A stretch of 64,000 bases of DNA, from contig PCDI01000017.1 in the NCBI GenBank assembly GCA_002778195.1, positions 42,498 through 106,497 of the forward strand, given 5' to 3'. Position numbers and translations under genes: made by a program. Of the stretch, positions 37,142 to 47,445 are shown piece after piece (position 1 is the first letter of the stretch; each line of letters opens with the position of its first letter). Source of the stretch: Raffaelea ambrosiae. Its lineage: Eukaryota > Ascomycota > Sordariomycetes > Ophiostomatales > Ophiostomataceae. The notes below the pieces were generated by a model. The model did not search any database. It was given only the letters and a program-made list of their open reading frames with translations, and was not told where the DNA came from.

Positions 37142-38514
37142 ATGGCGCAAGACAAGTCCCAGTCCATCCTGATCGTCGGCGCCGGCTGCTTCGGCCTGTC
37201 CACGGCATACCAGCTGGCCACCGAAGGCTACTCCAACATCACCGTCCTGGACAGGGGCAGTGCCATCCCGAGCCCGTTCTCGGCCGCCAACGACCTGAAC
37301 AAGGTCATCCGCGCCGAATATGCCGACACCTTTTATACGGATCTGTCTCTCGTAAGCCTCCCCTGCCCAATACGAAAACCAGGGGGTTTCTCTGGTTTTG
37401 CCAAGACGGTATGCAGTCTGCCAACACCCACCCCCCCTTCCAGGAAGCGCTACAAAAGTGGCAGTCTCACCCCGTGTTTGCGCCGCACTACCGCCAGACG
37501 GGCTTCCTGAACGTCACCTCGACAGCCGCGCCCGAGAGCACCCGGCAGGTCATCCAGCGGTACCTGGCCTCGATCCGGACACACCCGGCGTTTGACGGGC
37601 AGGTCCAGCTGGTCGACGGCGCGGACGCGGTCAAGAAGATCGTGCCGGCGTTCCACGGGCTCACCGGCGGCTGGTCCGGCTACATCAACCGGCTGGCCGG
37701 CTACAGCCACTCGGCCAACGCCATCCGGGCCGTCTACGAGGCGTGCGTCCAGCTCGGCGTGCAGTTCCGCCTCGGCGCGCAGGAGGGCCACGTCACGGCG
37801 CTGCTCTACGCGTCGTCGCGCGCCGAGGGGACCACCTGCATCGGCGTGCGCACGGCCGGCGGGCAGATCTGCCTGGCCGGCCAGACGCTGCTGGCCCTGG
37901 GCGCGGACGCGGCCAGCCTGCTGCCGCAGCTGGGCAAGCAGGTGGCGGGCCGGTGCTGGGGCGTGGCGCACCTCCAGCTGACGGCGGCCGAGGCGGCGGC
38001 GCTGCGGGGCATCCCCGTGGTGCAGGTGCGCGACCTGGCCTTCTTCTTCGAGCCCGACCCGGCCACGCACAAGCTCAAGTTCTGCCACATGGGCGGGCCC
38101 TACTCCAACTATGCCTGGTCCCGCGACGGCCTGTCGCTGCCGTTTGCCGACTGGCAGGACTCGCAGTTTCTGCCGGCCGACGACGCTGTGTACATCCGCC
38201 AGCTGCTCCGCGAGGTGCTGCCAGAGCTGGCCGACCGCCCGCTGATCGACAAGCACCTGTGCTGGGTGGCCGACACGGACGACTCGGACTTTATCATCGA
38301 CTTTGTGCCGGGCCTGGGCCGCTCGCTGGTCGTGCTCTCGGGCGACTCGGGGCACGGCTTCAAGATGCTGCCGACGTTTGGGTCGTTTGTGCAGCGCCTG
38401 CTGGAGGCCGGCCGCCAGGCCGAGCCCAAGTGGCAGTGGAAGGTGTCCAAGACGGTGGGCGCCGCCTGGCGGGGCGGGGCCAGCCAGGAGCTGGCCAGCG
38501 TGGCCAAGTTGTGA
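37142..38514 (+). CDS. FAD-dependent amine/amino-acid oxidase (sarcosine oxidase / Amadoriase family)
   Basis: Two exons, 37142-37351 and 37444-38514, phase 0, 426 residues. The Rossmann FAD site is at the N-terminus: ILIVGAGCFGLSTAYQLA with the GxGxxG at 13-18, then VLDRG. The C-terminal part has LCWVADTDDSDFIIDF, where Cys343 aligns with the cysteine that covalently binds FAD in monomeric sarcosine oxidase and fructosyl-amino-acid oxidases, and then LSGDSGHGFKMLP. The protein would oxidise a secondary amine such as a sarcosine, pipecolate, saccharopine or Amadori compound, releasing hydrogen peroxide. I see no clear C-terminal peroxisomal signal (it ends VAKL), although the last residues KL are weakly reminiscent of one. 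It lies between 5-oxoprolinase and an allantoate-type permease. The substrate is not resolvable by eye. Confidence 0.88.
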
Positions 38515-39255
38515 TTTCGGGGGCTGAGAAGAAAAAGGGACATTAGACAATAGAAGGTTGCGTACGATACTACGATGCCTGTCCGAGGCGCAGTCCATTC
38601 CATAGTTTCTGAGAACAGACCACGAATGGGTTGAAAAGGATCGGTTCCCGAAGATCATCTGCGAAGTCGAGTTGCCAACTCCCCAGTTTAAAAAAAAAAA
38701 CAAAAAAAAATCCAACAAGAAAGGCTGAGGCGACGAGAGCCGGGGTAGGGCCCCCCGGCAATCTACAGGGCAGCCGGGATGGGTCCGGCTAGGCGAGATA
38801 GTGTTTTTCTTGGCCAAAATCCATTTTCTGCTCCCAAGGCAGGCGGAAGCGACGGTGATCTTCCGGCGCTAGTCCGCTTTGGGCCACAACCTGCCGTGTC
38901 AGTCCTCGGACCGTGGCACGCCAGCGCTTTGCCGACGCTTCTGGGCAGCACGCTGTTATCAAGTCTGGCTATCTCGGCGGCGTACCATCCACCATCGCCT
39001 GGAGCTGCCTCGGCAATGTGTCGATGCCTGTTTCACGATCAGGTCTATGGCGGTGATAAGCTCTCTGCTGTTGTGTGCCTGGTCTGCTGTTTGGATAGCA
39101 AGAGCGAGAAATAAAAATGCTGCTCTTGTTTTTTTGCCTGGACGAGGCACGCACTGAAGACAGGCTGTTTTGTTGATCTTGATACTCGTGAAAAGAAAGA
39201 AAAAAGAACAAAGAAAGAAAGAACCAAAAAGACAACACAACTGCAGCTGGCCAAA
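38515..39255. other. Intergenic region before the permease
   Basis: This is the 3' region of the oxidase and the promoter of the permease. GATA cores are present at 38956-38961 (TTATCA) and 39054-39059 (TGATAA), the latter 200 bp before the permease ATG. No gene is seen. Confidence 0.5.
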
Positions 39256-41077
39256 ATGGAGGACCACGAGAAGGCCATGCCGGCATCCGAGGGCCTCGAG
39301 CCGGTCGAGAGCCGGTGCCCGGGCGAGACCGCCGAGATGGCCGTGGCCGGCGGCGCCGGGCTCGACGTAGCCGCGCAGTTCCTCGCGCGCCTCGACCCGG
39401 CGATCCGGGACCGGCCGGTCGACCCGGCCGAGGCGCGCCGTCTGCTGTGGAAGATCGACCTCGTCCTGGTGCCCCTCTTGGCCTTGACGGTCATCATCTC
39501 GGCCGTCGACAAGGTGATCATCTCCAACGCGGCCATCTACGGCATGCGCACCGACAACAAGCTCGTGGGCGACGAGTACGCCTGGGTCGGCTCCGTCTTC
39601 TACCTGGGCTACCTGGTCGCCGAGTGGCCGGGCAACATGCTGATCCAGAAGCTGCCCGTCCGCGCCTTCTTCAGTGCGACCATGTTCTGCTGGGCCGTGT
39701 GCACCTTTTTGACGGCGACCACGCACAGTTTTGGAGGGCTGGCCGCTGTTCGGTTTATCAGTGAGTGATTGGGGGAGTGTTGGCTTTCATTTTCCCTCTT
39801 TTTTTTTGGTCTTTCTCTCCTTTTTCCGGGGGGAGGGGGGGTGGATTCTTTTCTTTTCTTCTAACCGTATACTCCTCCCAGTGGGCATGTTCGAGTCGAT
39901 CGTCTTCCCCACCTGCACGCTCGTCACGGCCATGTGGTGGACGGTGTCCGAGCAGCCCATCCGCGTCGCCCTCTGGTTCAACACGCTGTCCTCGGTCGTC
40001 ACCGGTCTCCTGTCGTACGGCATCGGGCACACCCACACCCGCGTGTCGCCGTGGCGGCTGCTGTTCATTGTCCTGGGCGCCGTCACAACGCTGTGGTCGG
40101 GGGTCATCTACATCTGCCTGCCCAGCTCGCCGGTGACGGCCTGGTGGCTGAGCGACCGCGAAAAGTACATCTGCCTGGAGCGCGTCCGCACGAGCAACAC
40201 GGGCATCGAGGACAAGACGATCAAGTGGTACCAAGTCAAGGAATGCCTGCTGGACCCCAAGGCGTGGCTCATTTCCATCTATGCCTGCGCCATCAACATT
40301 CCCAATGGTACGTTCTGCTGCTGCTGCTGCTGCTGTTGTTGTTGTTGTTGTTGTGTGCGGCGGTGCCACGCGGGCGAACCACGCGAACAACGTGAACCAC
40401 GCTGACCTTATTTTTTTTTTCTTCGTTCTTCTTCTTCCCCGCATCCAACAGGCGGCGTGGTGACCTTTGCGGCCCTGATTGTGAACGGCCTGGGGTTCAC
40501 AGCCCTCGAGACGACGCTTCTGGGCGTGCCGACGGGCGTCGTGGCCACCGTGTGGTCGCTGCTCTTCAACATTGCCACGAGCCGGCTGCCCGGCTACCGC
40601 TGCGCCCTGATTTTCTTCTGCATCTTCTTCCCCATCGTCTCGGCGGTCTGCATGTGGCAGCTGGCCGGCATCAGCAAGGTGTCGCTGCTGGGGCCCTACT
40701 ACGCCTTCTACTCGTACTGGGCGCCGTACACCATGTCCACCTCGCTGCCCATGGCCAACACCTCGGGCCACACCAAGAAGGTGACGGTGAACACCATGTT
40801 TTTCGTCGGCTACTGCGTCGGGAACATCCTGGGGCCGCAGGTCTTCCGGTCCGACGACGCGCCCCAGTACCACAAGGGCTACATTGGCCTGATCGCGTGC
40901 CTGGCGGCCAGTGCCGTGTGCATTGCGCTGTATGGCCTGCTGTGCATGGCGGACAACAAGAGACGAGACCGGCTGCAGGGCGGCGGGCCGCGCGAGCTCA
41001 CCGAGGAAGAAAGGCGGGAGGAGGCCTTTTCCGACTTGACAGACAAGGAGAAGCTCAACTTTCGCTACAGCTACTAG
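39256..41077 (+). CDS. MFS permease of the allantoate/DAL5 (anion:cation symporter) family
   Basis: Three exons, 39256-39760, 39882-40307 and 40452-41077, giving 518 residues. Intron 2 contains a (CTG)n(TTG)n microsatellite. The family imports small organic anions such as allantoate, ureidosuccinate, nicotinate, pantothenate or dipeptides through the plasma membrane. Twelve hydrophobic segments are predictable. Signatures are LLWKIDLVLVPLLALT at the start of TM1, YAWVGSVFYLGYLVAEWPGN, RFIMGMFESIVFPTC across the first junction, GLLSYGIGHT, WRLLFIVLGAVTTLW, LPSSPVTAWWLSDREK and NTSGHTKKVTVNTMFFVGYCVGNILGPQ. A 60-residue hydrophilic N-terminus and a charged C-terminal tail flank the bundle. The substrate is unknown. 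The neighbouring oxidase and oxoprolinase suggest an amino-acid-derived nitrogen compound. Confidence 0.92.
40315..40356. repeat. CTG/TTG microsatellite inside permease intron 2
   Basis: Seven CTG units followed by about seven TTG units just after the GTACGT donor. Placement inside an intron keeps it out of the protein. Confidence 0.85.
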
Positions 41078-41521
41078 TTTGATCCAGTATAATAGCAATC
41101 GATCGGGCGGATGCCGGCCGAGGTGGACGCCGTGTAACTATATAGGATAGACAGTGCTAGACAGTGCTAGACAGCTCTCGTACTGTGTCCTTGTCCCATG
41201 CAAATGCCAACACTATACAACACGATGACAAGCATTCACACGTCTTCACAATTCCTCACGCGTCTGTACAGATGGGTGCCCTGTACGTGGGCCATGCGTG
41301 GGCGTGCTGGAAGGGGCCTTATCACCACTAACTAGTCAGGTAGGGTGGTGGATCCGCTTGCCTGCACCAGCCATGCCGGCTTATCTTGTCCGCTTCCCCC
41401 TCCGCAACCGCATGCCCAGATTCCCTCGGGCTGCCATCCATGCTGCGTCTGCTCCTCGTGACACCGCGTCTGTTCACCTGTTGCCTGATCATCTATTCGT
41501 CTGGTTGCTGCATTCTACACG
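41078..41521. promoter_or_regulatory. Upstream region of the Zn2Cys6 regulator
   Basis: 444 bp lie between the permease stop and the regulator ATG. GATA cores occur at 41319-41324 (TTATCA) and 41381-41386 (TTATCT). A short duplicated ATAGACAGTGCTAGACAGTGCT-like segment near 41145-41172 is also visible. Confidence 0.4.
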
Positions 41522-43987
41522 ATGGCTCTCCCACCCGGGGACAGCGTCCCCCCGGAGGCGAGCAGCACGCGCCCGGAGATCCGCGGCCTGAGATCGCGGA
41601 CGGGCTGCTGGGCCTGCAGGACGCGCAGCGTGAAATGTGACGGTACGGTACACACAACGTGTCTGTGGCTCCTCTGTCGCTCGGCGGATCTCGGACCAAA
41701 TCTGACTAAACACTCCCTTACCAGAGACGAAGCCTGTGTGCAGAGGCTGCACCAAGATGGGCCTGCCATGCCACTATGGGATCCGCCTGCAGTGGATGGA
41801 GGATTCCATCGCCCGCGGAATCTGCCACGGGCGGGAAAAGGCGAGGCAGCGGGCCGGGCTCGCCCGATCGCCCCCGGCGTCGCCCGGACCTTCGATGGCC
41901 AAGCGTGGCGGCCGTTCTCCACGCACGGCCAACACACCACCAGGACGGGCAGGCCGGGACGCGACCACGTATTTCATCAACACGTCCATGCCGGATGTGG
42001 ACGCCTACTTGGCTGCCGTGCAGCGCCGGTCGCGTGGGCTGCTGCCGCACAGCAACGATCGTCTGTGTAGAGACGATGCGCCGACGGGCCGGGCCGACCG
42101 GGACGACGCGTTCACCTTGCCTTGCACGGCCCGGCGGTCGACAGACGAGCGCGGCCATGGCCAGGCCGAAGATGAAAGGCACGAGGCATGGTTGGCCCTG
42201 GCGGTGGCGCAGAGCTGGGATGCCGATGGCAGCAAGAAGAGCCGCAGCCGCAACAGCAGCCGCACCCTGTTGTTCTCCGTGCCGCACACGATCAACCCGG
42301 CCGGCCTGGCGCGGTCTCTGGACGGCTTCGACGGGATCCTGCTCCAGTTCTACGACAGCGTGGTCTGCCCGTCGACCACGCTCCTCGACGACAAGGACCA
42401 CAACCCGTTCCGGTTTGTCCTCCTGCCCCTGGCGGCCTTCTCGCCCAACATACTGTCCGCCGTGCTGGCCATCGGGGCCACGAAGCTGGCGTACAGCAAC
42501 GCGCGCTTTGGCGGCCGCGCCCTGGCCTATCGGCAGCGGGTCCTCGCCAATCTGACCGCCATGCTGGAGGACATCCGCGGCGACGTCCTCCGCTACCTCG
42601 AGGCGCTAGCCTCGGCCCTGATCCTGTGCTGGTGCGATGTGCGTTGCATGCAGACCCAACGGGACTGAGCCCTTCTGCCCTTTTGCCCCCCCCCCTGCCT
42701 ACCTTGCCAAGCGAACCGTTCACTGACGCAAAAAAAAAAAAAAACAACAATAGATCACCGACCATTGCCAAGCAACGTGGACGAAGCATCTCATGGGCCT
42801 GGCCAGCATCCTGGACGCCTGCCCCGAGGATGCCCACCGCATCGACTACGCCGGCGGGCTGATTCAAACCTGCCGCCAGTATCTCGTCTACCACCTGGTC
42901 ATGGCCAAGGCCACGTTCCGCACCCACGCCGTGTTCCCCCATGCCGAATCGGCGCTCGCCCGCTACCTGGTCCGGGACAACAAGGACGCCAGGAAGGCGG
43001 CTCTGCTCCCGAACGACATGCACCAAATCGAGCCAAGCCAGGGCTTCAGCAATGCCTTGCTGTTTCTGATCAACGACATTTGCAACCTGACCAGCGGCCC
43101 CGGTGCCGCTGCCGGGGCCGGGGCCGGGGCCGGCGCGGCGGCGGCGACGAAGACGGGCGTGGCCCAGCGCGTGGCCGAGCTGGAGGAGGCCCTGCAAACC
43201 CTGGTGCAACTGCCCCCGCGTCGGCACGCGGCATCCGGAACAACAGCAACAGCAGCAGCAGGAGCCGAAACGACAGGGCCAGCCACCACCCCGCCGCCCG
43301 ACGAAGCGTTCCGGACCAAGGTCGCGTGCGCCGAGGCCATTGCCGAGGCCAACCGCCTGACGGCCCTGCTGTTCCTCGACGAGATGTGCGCCCTCCACTT
43401 CCCCGACGTGGTGCGGCCCCGGCTCGGCCAGCGTCGCCGGCCAGGCCACCGCGCCGACCGGCGGCGGCGGCGGCACATCCAGACGATCCTCGCGTTGGTG
43501 GATGCCGTCTGCGACACGGGCCCCGTCACCGCGGCCCTGCCCATCTGGCCGGCCTTTGTGGCCGGCTGCATGGTGGCCGGCGACGACGAGCGCCTGCAGG
43601 TGCTGCGCATCCTGGACAAGTTCCAGCGGCGGCGCATCTTTGGCGTAGGTTGCCGCGCTGCCGCGTCCTGTCCCCCGCTCCATCCAACCAACTCACTGAC
43701 CAACACCTGCCCAGAGCATCCCCCCCGCGTGTGCCGTCATCGAGAATGTCTGGCGGCAGCGGGACCTGGCCCGCGACGAGAACCCGCGCCGTCCCCCGTC
43801 CCCGACGTCGGTGCGGCCCGCGCGCCATGCCCGTAGGGCGGCCCACCCGGACGCGAACAGGCCGGGACAGCGCGGCAGGACGCGCGCGCCGTCCCCGAAG
43901 CCGGCCCCGGGGTGCGCCAGGGACATGCAGTATCCTTGGGAGACGGCCCTGTGTGTCTTGCGAACGTCGGTGTTGAGTCTGACATGA
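41522..43987 (+). CDS. Zn2Cys6 (Gal4-type) transcription factor
   Basis: Four exons, 41522-41642, 41725-42638, 42754-43644 and 43715-43987, giving 732 residues. The binuclear zinc cluster is at residues 29-56 with Cys29, Cys32, Cys39, Cys46, Cys49 and Cys56 (GCWACRTRSVKCDE, then TKPVCRGC and GLPCHYG). It is split by the first intron right after the third cysteine, a frequent position in this family. Residues 245 to about 700 resemble the fungal-specific regulatory region (FLLPLAAFSPNILSAVLAIGA, HLMGLASILDACPEDA, SNALLFLINDICNLT). A Gly/Ala repeat and a Pro/Arg-rich loop interrupt it, and the C-terminus is basic and proline-rich. The neighbouring catabolic genes make it the likely pathway regulator. 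Donors of introns 2 (GTGCGT) and 3 (GTAGGT) are slightly atypical, so those boundaries are less sure. Confidence 0.87.
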
Positions 43988-44600
43988 CGAGTGGTTGCAT
44001 GGAAACGCCCTTCCTGGCCCATCCAATACGATGGATGAAAGCGGACGGGGACATTCCGGAGGAATCCGTTTGACCGGTATGAACGGGAAGTTGTAGTAGC
44101 GGTCATACTCTCTTACGACTGTGTGGTGGCAGAGATTGCCAAGTAGACATAGCTCGACATATTCAGTGACATTATTCTTGCCGTCTGTAAACTGGTTGTA
44201 GTAGTACAAGTACCGTGATTGGACCGCGCTTCAACATCTGGTGTAACAATGTTCTCAGGTACGAAGTTGTTTCACGTACTGGAACAAGCGATTCAGAGGC
44301 AGTTCGCCTGGCAGTTGCCGGCCGCTGATCCAGAAAAAGCAGAGCCTAGCGGATGACGGAGGGTCGATAAACGCAGAGGATCCGTACAGACCAAATTCAC
44401 GTCAGTCAATACTCGCGAGAGTAGAACGACCAACAGCTATGGAGGAAGCTTTGTTATTGTAGAACTCAAAGACGGGCCTCTGCCGACTCTCTGCAGGTCG
44501 ACTCCAAAGACGTGGACAATTTTCTTCAGCCAGCTCCTTTTCAACCCGATCATTCGGGCCTGAACGGCCTCCCTCTTCATCAGTCAGTCTCCATCTCGAG
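43988..44600. other. Intergenic region, no gene supported
   Basis: AT-richer DNA after the regulator, with no supported gene. It begins the patch of gene debris that extends to about 49.8 kb. Confidence 0.5.
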
Positions 44601-45047
44601 GTGGGATCGGACCACCGTACCCGTCTCACCAGAGCTCCCCAAGTGGTACCATTGTCCCGCGAATCTGCGCTCTTCCGAGAATCACTGCGGGCGGCATCCG
44701 GCGCGGCGGGCCAGAACGACGGCTTACTGGGCCCGGGGCGCGCCACGTACAACGGGTTTACGTACGACACAGACGAAAACGACGAGCTGTCCGACGACGA
44801 CGACGGCTTGGACACCTACGCGGCCCAGACGTCTCATAACGCGCGTACGGTCGTCATGACGGCGACGCTCCCACCGCGCGACGAGCAGCAGTTCTGCGCG
44901 CGGACCAATCTCGTACAAAGCTCGGTGCACGTCATCCGCGAGCTGACAAGAGAGATCGGCTTGGGCTTCTGGTCGTACGAGTTCAGCAGCGCGAGCTTCC
45001 GCGATTTTGTCCAGCAGAGCGGCCGACTACTGGGGTCAAAATTCTGA
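44601..45047 (+). pseudogene. ORF with RecQ-helicase-like motif, probable fragment
   Basis: A 148-codon open frame on the plus strand. Its first part is charged, with an Asp-rich run (DELSDDDDGLD). From about 44850 it reads VVMTATLPPRDEQQF followed by VHVIRELT, which resembles motif III and the following strand of fungal RecQ-type helicases, including the telomere- and transposon-linked kinds. No DEAH-type motif II precedes it and no motif IV-VI follows, so any helicase identity would be a short remnant. The match is brief and could be coincidence. It sits beside other gene fragments, which favours the remnant reading. Confidence 0.3.
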
Positions 45048-45682
45048 TCAGCAGCCAGTTGAAATCTCCCCAAGGCCAACAACGGTTATCTTATTACTGT
45101 TCTAGCAAGTCTTCGTCTCAAAGAAGTTGAAGTGTCCAACTGACTAACTTTCTCCAGAAACGAGTGCTAATGTAAGCGGACATTACCAGACATGTGTCTT
45201 GTACTGGTTGAGGATTTAGATTATCCCGTTCGCCATCTTGGATGCTATAGAAACCCCCACCACTGTTCACTTCGCTTCAGCGGGGAACAATTGTACTTTG
45301 TTCCCCGGCATCGAGCTGAGTATCGTGTTTACAGTGTCGTAAGATCTAGCTGCTGGCACGAGTTTAAGACAGGATATCCAAACTGGGATACCGACCTTGC
45401 CAGCAGTTTGCATGAGAGATTGAATTGGTTCCATTCGGTAGCAACAAGTACAGTTTGACGAATCCATGCGACTGGCGCCTGGAGACAAATGTCTACCGCA
45501 CATATGCACCCTACTTTCTTCTCTCAAACGAGTTCCCTACTACCTTATCTCGAAATAAGATATTCTGATTATATAAATTAGACAGGCTTCTTCTTCTTCT
45601 TCACGGTACTACCAAGAAGCTGGACCTTGAGCGTCGCTTGCCCTTTTTGAAGCATGTAGGCAGTACTTATCACTTCTAGAAG
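45048..45682. other. Non-coding or unresolved segment
   Basis: AT-richer DNA with several CTAAC/CAG-like acceptor signals (for example near 45158). It might contain upstream exons of the Mex67-like gene at 45683, but I could not build a convincing model. A small open frame at 45192-45458 has no recognisable features. Confidence 0.4.
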
Positions 45683-46924
45683 GTGGCCACACGGCAACAA
45701 GTATATGCCTGGAGGCAAGCGTATAATTGGGCGCTCCGTCAGCCCCAAGCCGTCTGTATATGCCGTGCTCGGAGGGACATTCTCATCGACGCACAAGCTT
45801 GTCTGCGGGGTCTGCGAGTCGGGGGAGGTCTTTCTGTCGTCGTATGCTTGGGGGCATATGTCGATAGTTGGTATGACGCCAACGAGAGATTGCTCAATCT
45901 GGCTTGGCTCGCAAACGATCCGGTTCTGCACAGCATGGGATATGCAGATGGCCAAAATGCGCAACATATATTTCGACTTATGATGCAGATATGCAAAGAG
46001 AGCTTTGAGTCTGAGCAAGACAAGGAAGAGGCAATTACGAGTGTCTCACTAGCAAACAACAACGTCAGCTCTTCTACGCAAGTATCCAAGCCGGCTACAA
46101 TATTTTCAAACCTCGAAAGCATCAACTTGAGTGGCAATAACATTGCAAGTCTTCTCGACTTGATTTCGTGGAAAGGGAGATTCGTAAAATTGAAAACCCT
46201 GATGACGGAGGACAATCCAGCGGAAACGTATTATACAAACTTTTGCGGCAGGGCCCTCAACTTGCTCCGAACGAGAACAAGTGTTGGTAAACCGCCGGTT
46301 TCCTCGAGCACGGAGTTTCTGATGCAGTTCCTACGCCTCTATGACACGAATCGAGAGCAATTGGTTGATGAATGGTATGATAACAGACGCCAATTCTCGC
46401 TGTCAATCTGGGCCAATACAATACCTCCAAACTATCTGCGGCACAACCATAAACAAAGCAGACCAAGCCAGAGTGGCCATATTCAAAGATTCGCCAAAGG
46501 GACAAAAATGATTAAAGAGATGTTCGTCGAACTGCCACCAACAAAACATCCTCTTGGAACCGATTGGGATACATGTACAGTCGATTGTCACCCCCAGCCG
46601 GGGCTTTGCAGGGATACAAACGGACTCCTTATCTCTGTTCACGGCGAGTACCAAGAAGATGTGGTAGACAGATGTCCTCAGAAATGGAGCGTCACCCGGA
46701 CATTGGTTTTAGACTCCACCAATACCGTGCTTAACGACATGCTGTCGCTTAGGACATACCATGCAACACCTATCTTGCCACCACAGCCAACGGAGGCTGA
46801 AGAACTGGGAGAGGTGGTTGAATATAGCGATATCACCTTGCCGGACGTTGGCTCTGAGAAAGAACTAGGATCAGATATTGACTGCAAAGAAAGCCTGGAA
46901 TTCGACCTGGATTGGGAGCTGTAA
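45683..46924 (+). CDS. Diverged Mex67/NXF-like protein, incomplete
   Basis: An open frame of 413 codons. From about residue 65 it resembles the mRNA export receptor Mex67: ANERLLNLAWLANDP, EEAITSVSLANNNV, then a leucine-rich repeat stretch at 143-178 (LESINLSGNNIASLLDL). An NTF2-like domain follows at about 211-360 (EFLMQFLRLYDTNREQLVDE, ELPPTKHPLGT, GLLISVHGEYQED, LNDMLSLRTY). Missing are the N-terminal RNA-binding domain and the C-terminal UBA-like domain that binds FG nucleoporins; the frame instead ends in an acidic tail. Codons are AT-richer than in all GC-rich neighbours. The first 60 residues have no similarity, so the true start may lie elsewhere or in an upstream exon. It is probably a degenerate or repurposed extra copy rather than the essential export receptor. 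Confidence 0.6.
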   Translation: MATRQQVYAWRQAYNWALRQPQAVCICRARRDILIDAQACLRGLRVGGGLSVVVCLGAYVDSWYDANERLLNLAWLANDPVLHSMGYADGQNAQHIFRLMMQICKESFESEQDKEEAITSVSLANNNVSSSTQVSKPATIFSNLESINLSGNNIASLLDLISWKGRFVKLKTLMTEDNPAETYYTNFCGRALNLLRTRTSVGKPPVSSSTEFLMQFLRLYDTNREQLVDEWYDNRRQFSLSIWANTIPPNYLRHNHKQSRPSQSGHIQRFAKGTKMIKEMFVELPPTKHPLGTDWDTCTVDCHPQPGLCRDTNGLLISVHGEYQEDVVDRCPQKWSVTRTLVLDSTNTVLNDMLSLRTYHATPILPPQPTEAEELGEVVEYSDITLPDVGSEKELGSDIDCKESLEFDLDWEL

Positions 46925-47236
46925 TAAAAAGAAAGTATATTGGATATCGTGCCTCAAGAAAAAAAAGGGTTTCCAAAAACATGAAAAAGAATCATAAAGA
47001 TCCAAAACCATACCAATACCGAGAATGCCAAGACGTCAGAGATCTACCAAATGACTGCGGCAGAATTTTAGGCCCGGATGAAGACACACGAGCGAGGCGG
47101 AGAAGGAAAGAGCAGCACATCCTTGGAGTGCTGCCCACATTGTTTAGGGTCGAATGTTCGTTTGCGTTTGCAGACTTCTCGGGATCAACGGCCAGGTCAA
47201 CGTGTACGATGCCGTGCGTCGCCAGATTGACTTTAA
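46925..47236. other. Spacer with unidentified coding-like fragment
   Basis: AT-rich at first. At about 47175-47235 the plus strand reads GINGQVNVYDAVRRQIDF, which looks like a piece of a real protein, but I cannot name the family. It abuts the malate synthase fragment in a different frame. Confidence 0.35.
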
Positions 47237-47371
47237 GCAGCCTTTAAGATGGAGGAGATCATCTACGAGCTGCGCGACCACAGCTCCGGCCTCAACTGCG
47301 GCCGCTGGGACTACATCTTCTCCACCATCAAGAAGTTCCGCAACAACCCGAACTTTGTTCTGCCCAACCGC
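47237..47371 (+). pseudogene. Malate synthase fragment
   Basis: 45 codons match the conserved core of malate synthase (glyoxylate cycle): AAFKMEEIIYELRDHSS, then GLNCGRWDYIFSTIKKF and RNNPNFVLPNR. A stop codon lies immediately upstream in frame (TAA just before 47237). Downstream the frame runs into a glycine stretch and then a stop at 47440. The intact enzyme has about 540 residues, so under a tenth is present. There is no sign of the rest nearby, so this is an isolated inserted or leftover piece. Confidence 0.75.
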
Positions 47372-47445
47372 GGCGGCGGTGGCGGCGGTGGTGGTGCAGA
47401 GGGCAGCAGCATTGCAAGCGATCGTATTTCTGAGTTTTGACCCGT

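Noticed and set aside
37450..38817. Minus-strand open frame of 455 codons
   Set aside because: Antisense of the flavin oxidase, with no family motif.
36342..41521. GATA sites as proof of nitrogen regulation of the metabolic cluster
   Set aside because: Six HGATAR cores over about 2 kb of spacer are near the chance expectation of roughly one per 340 bp, so no enrichment can be claimed.
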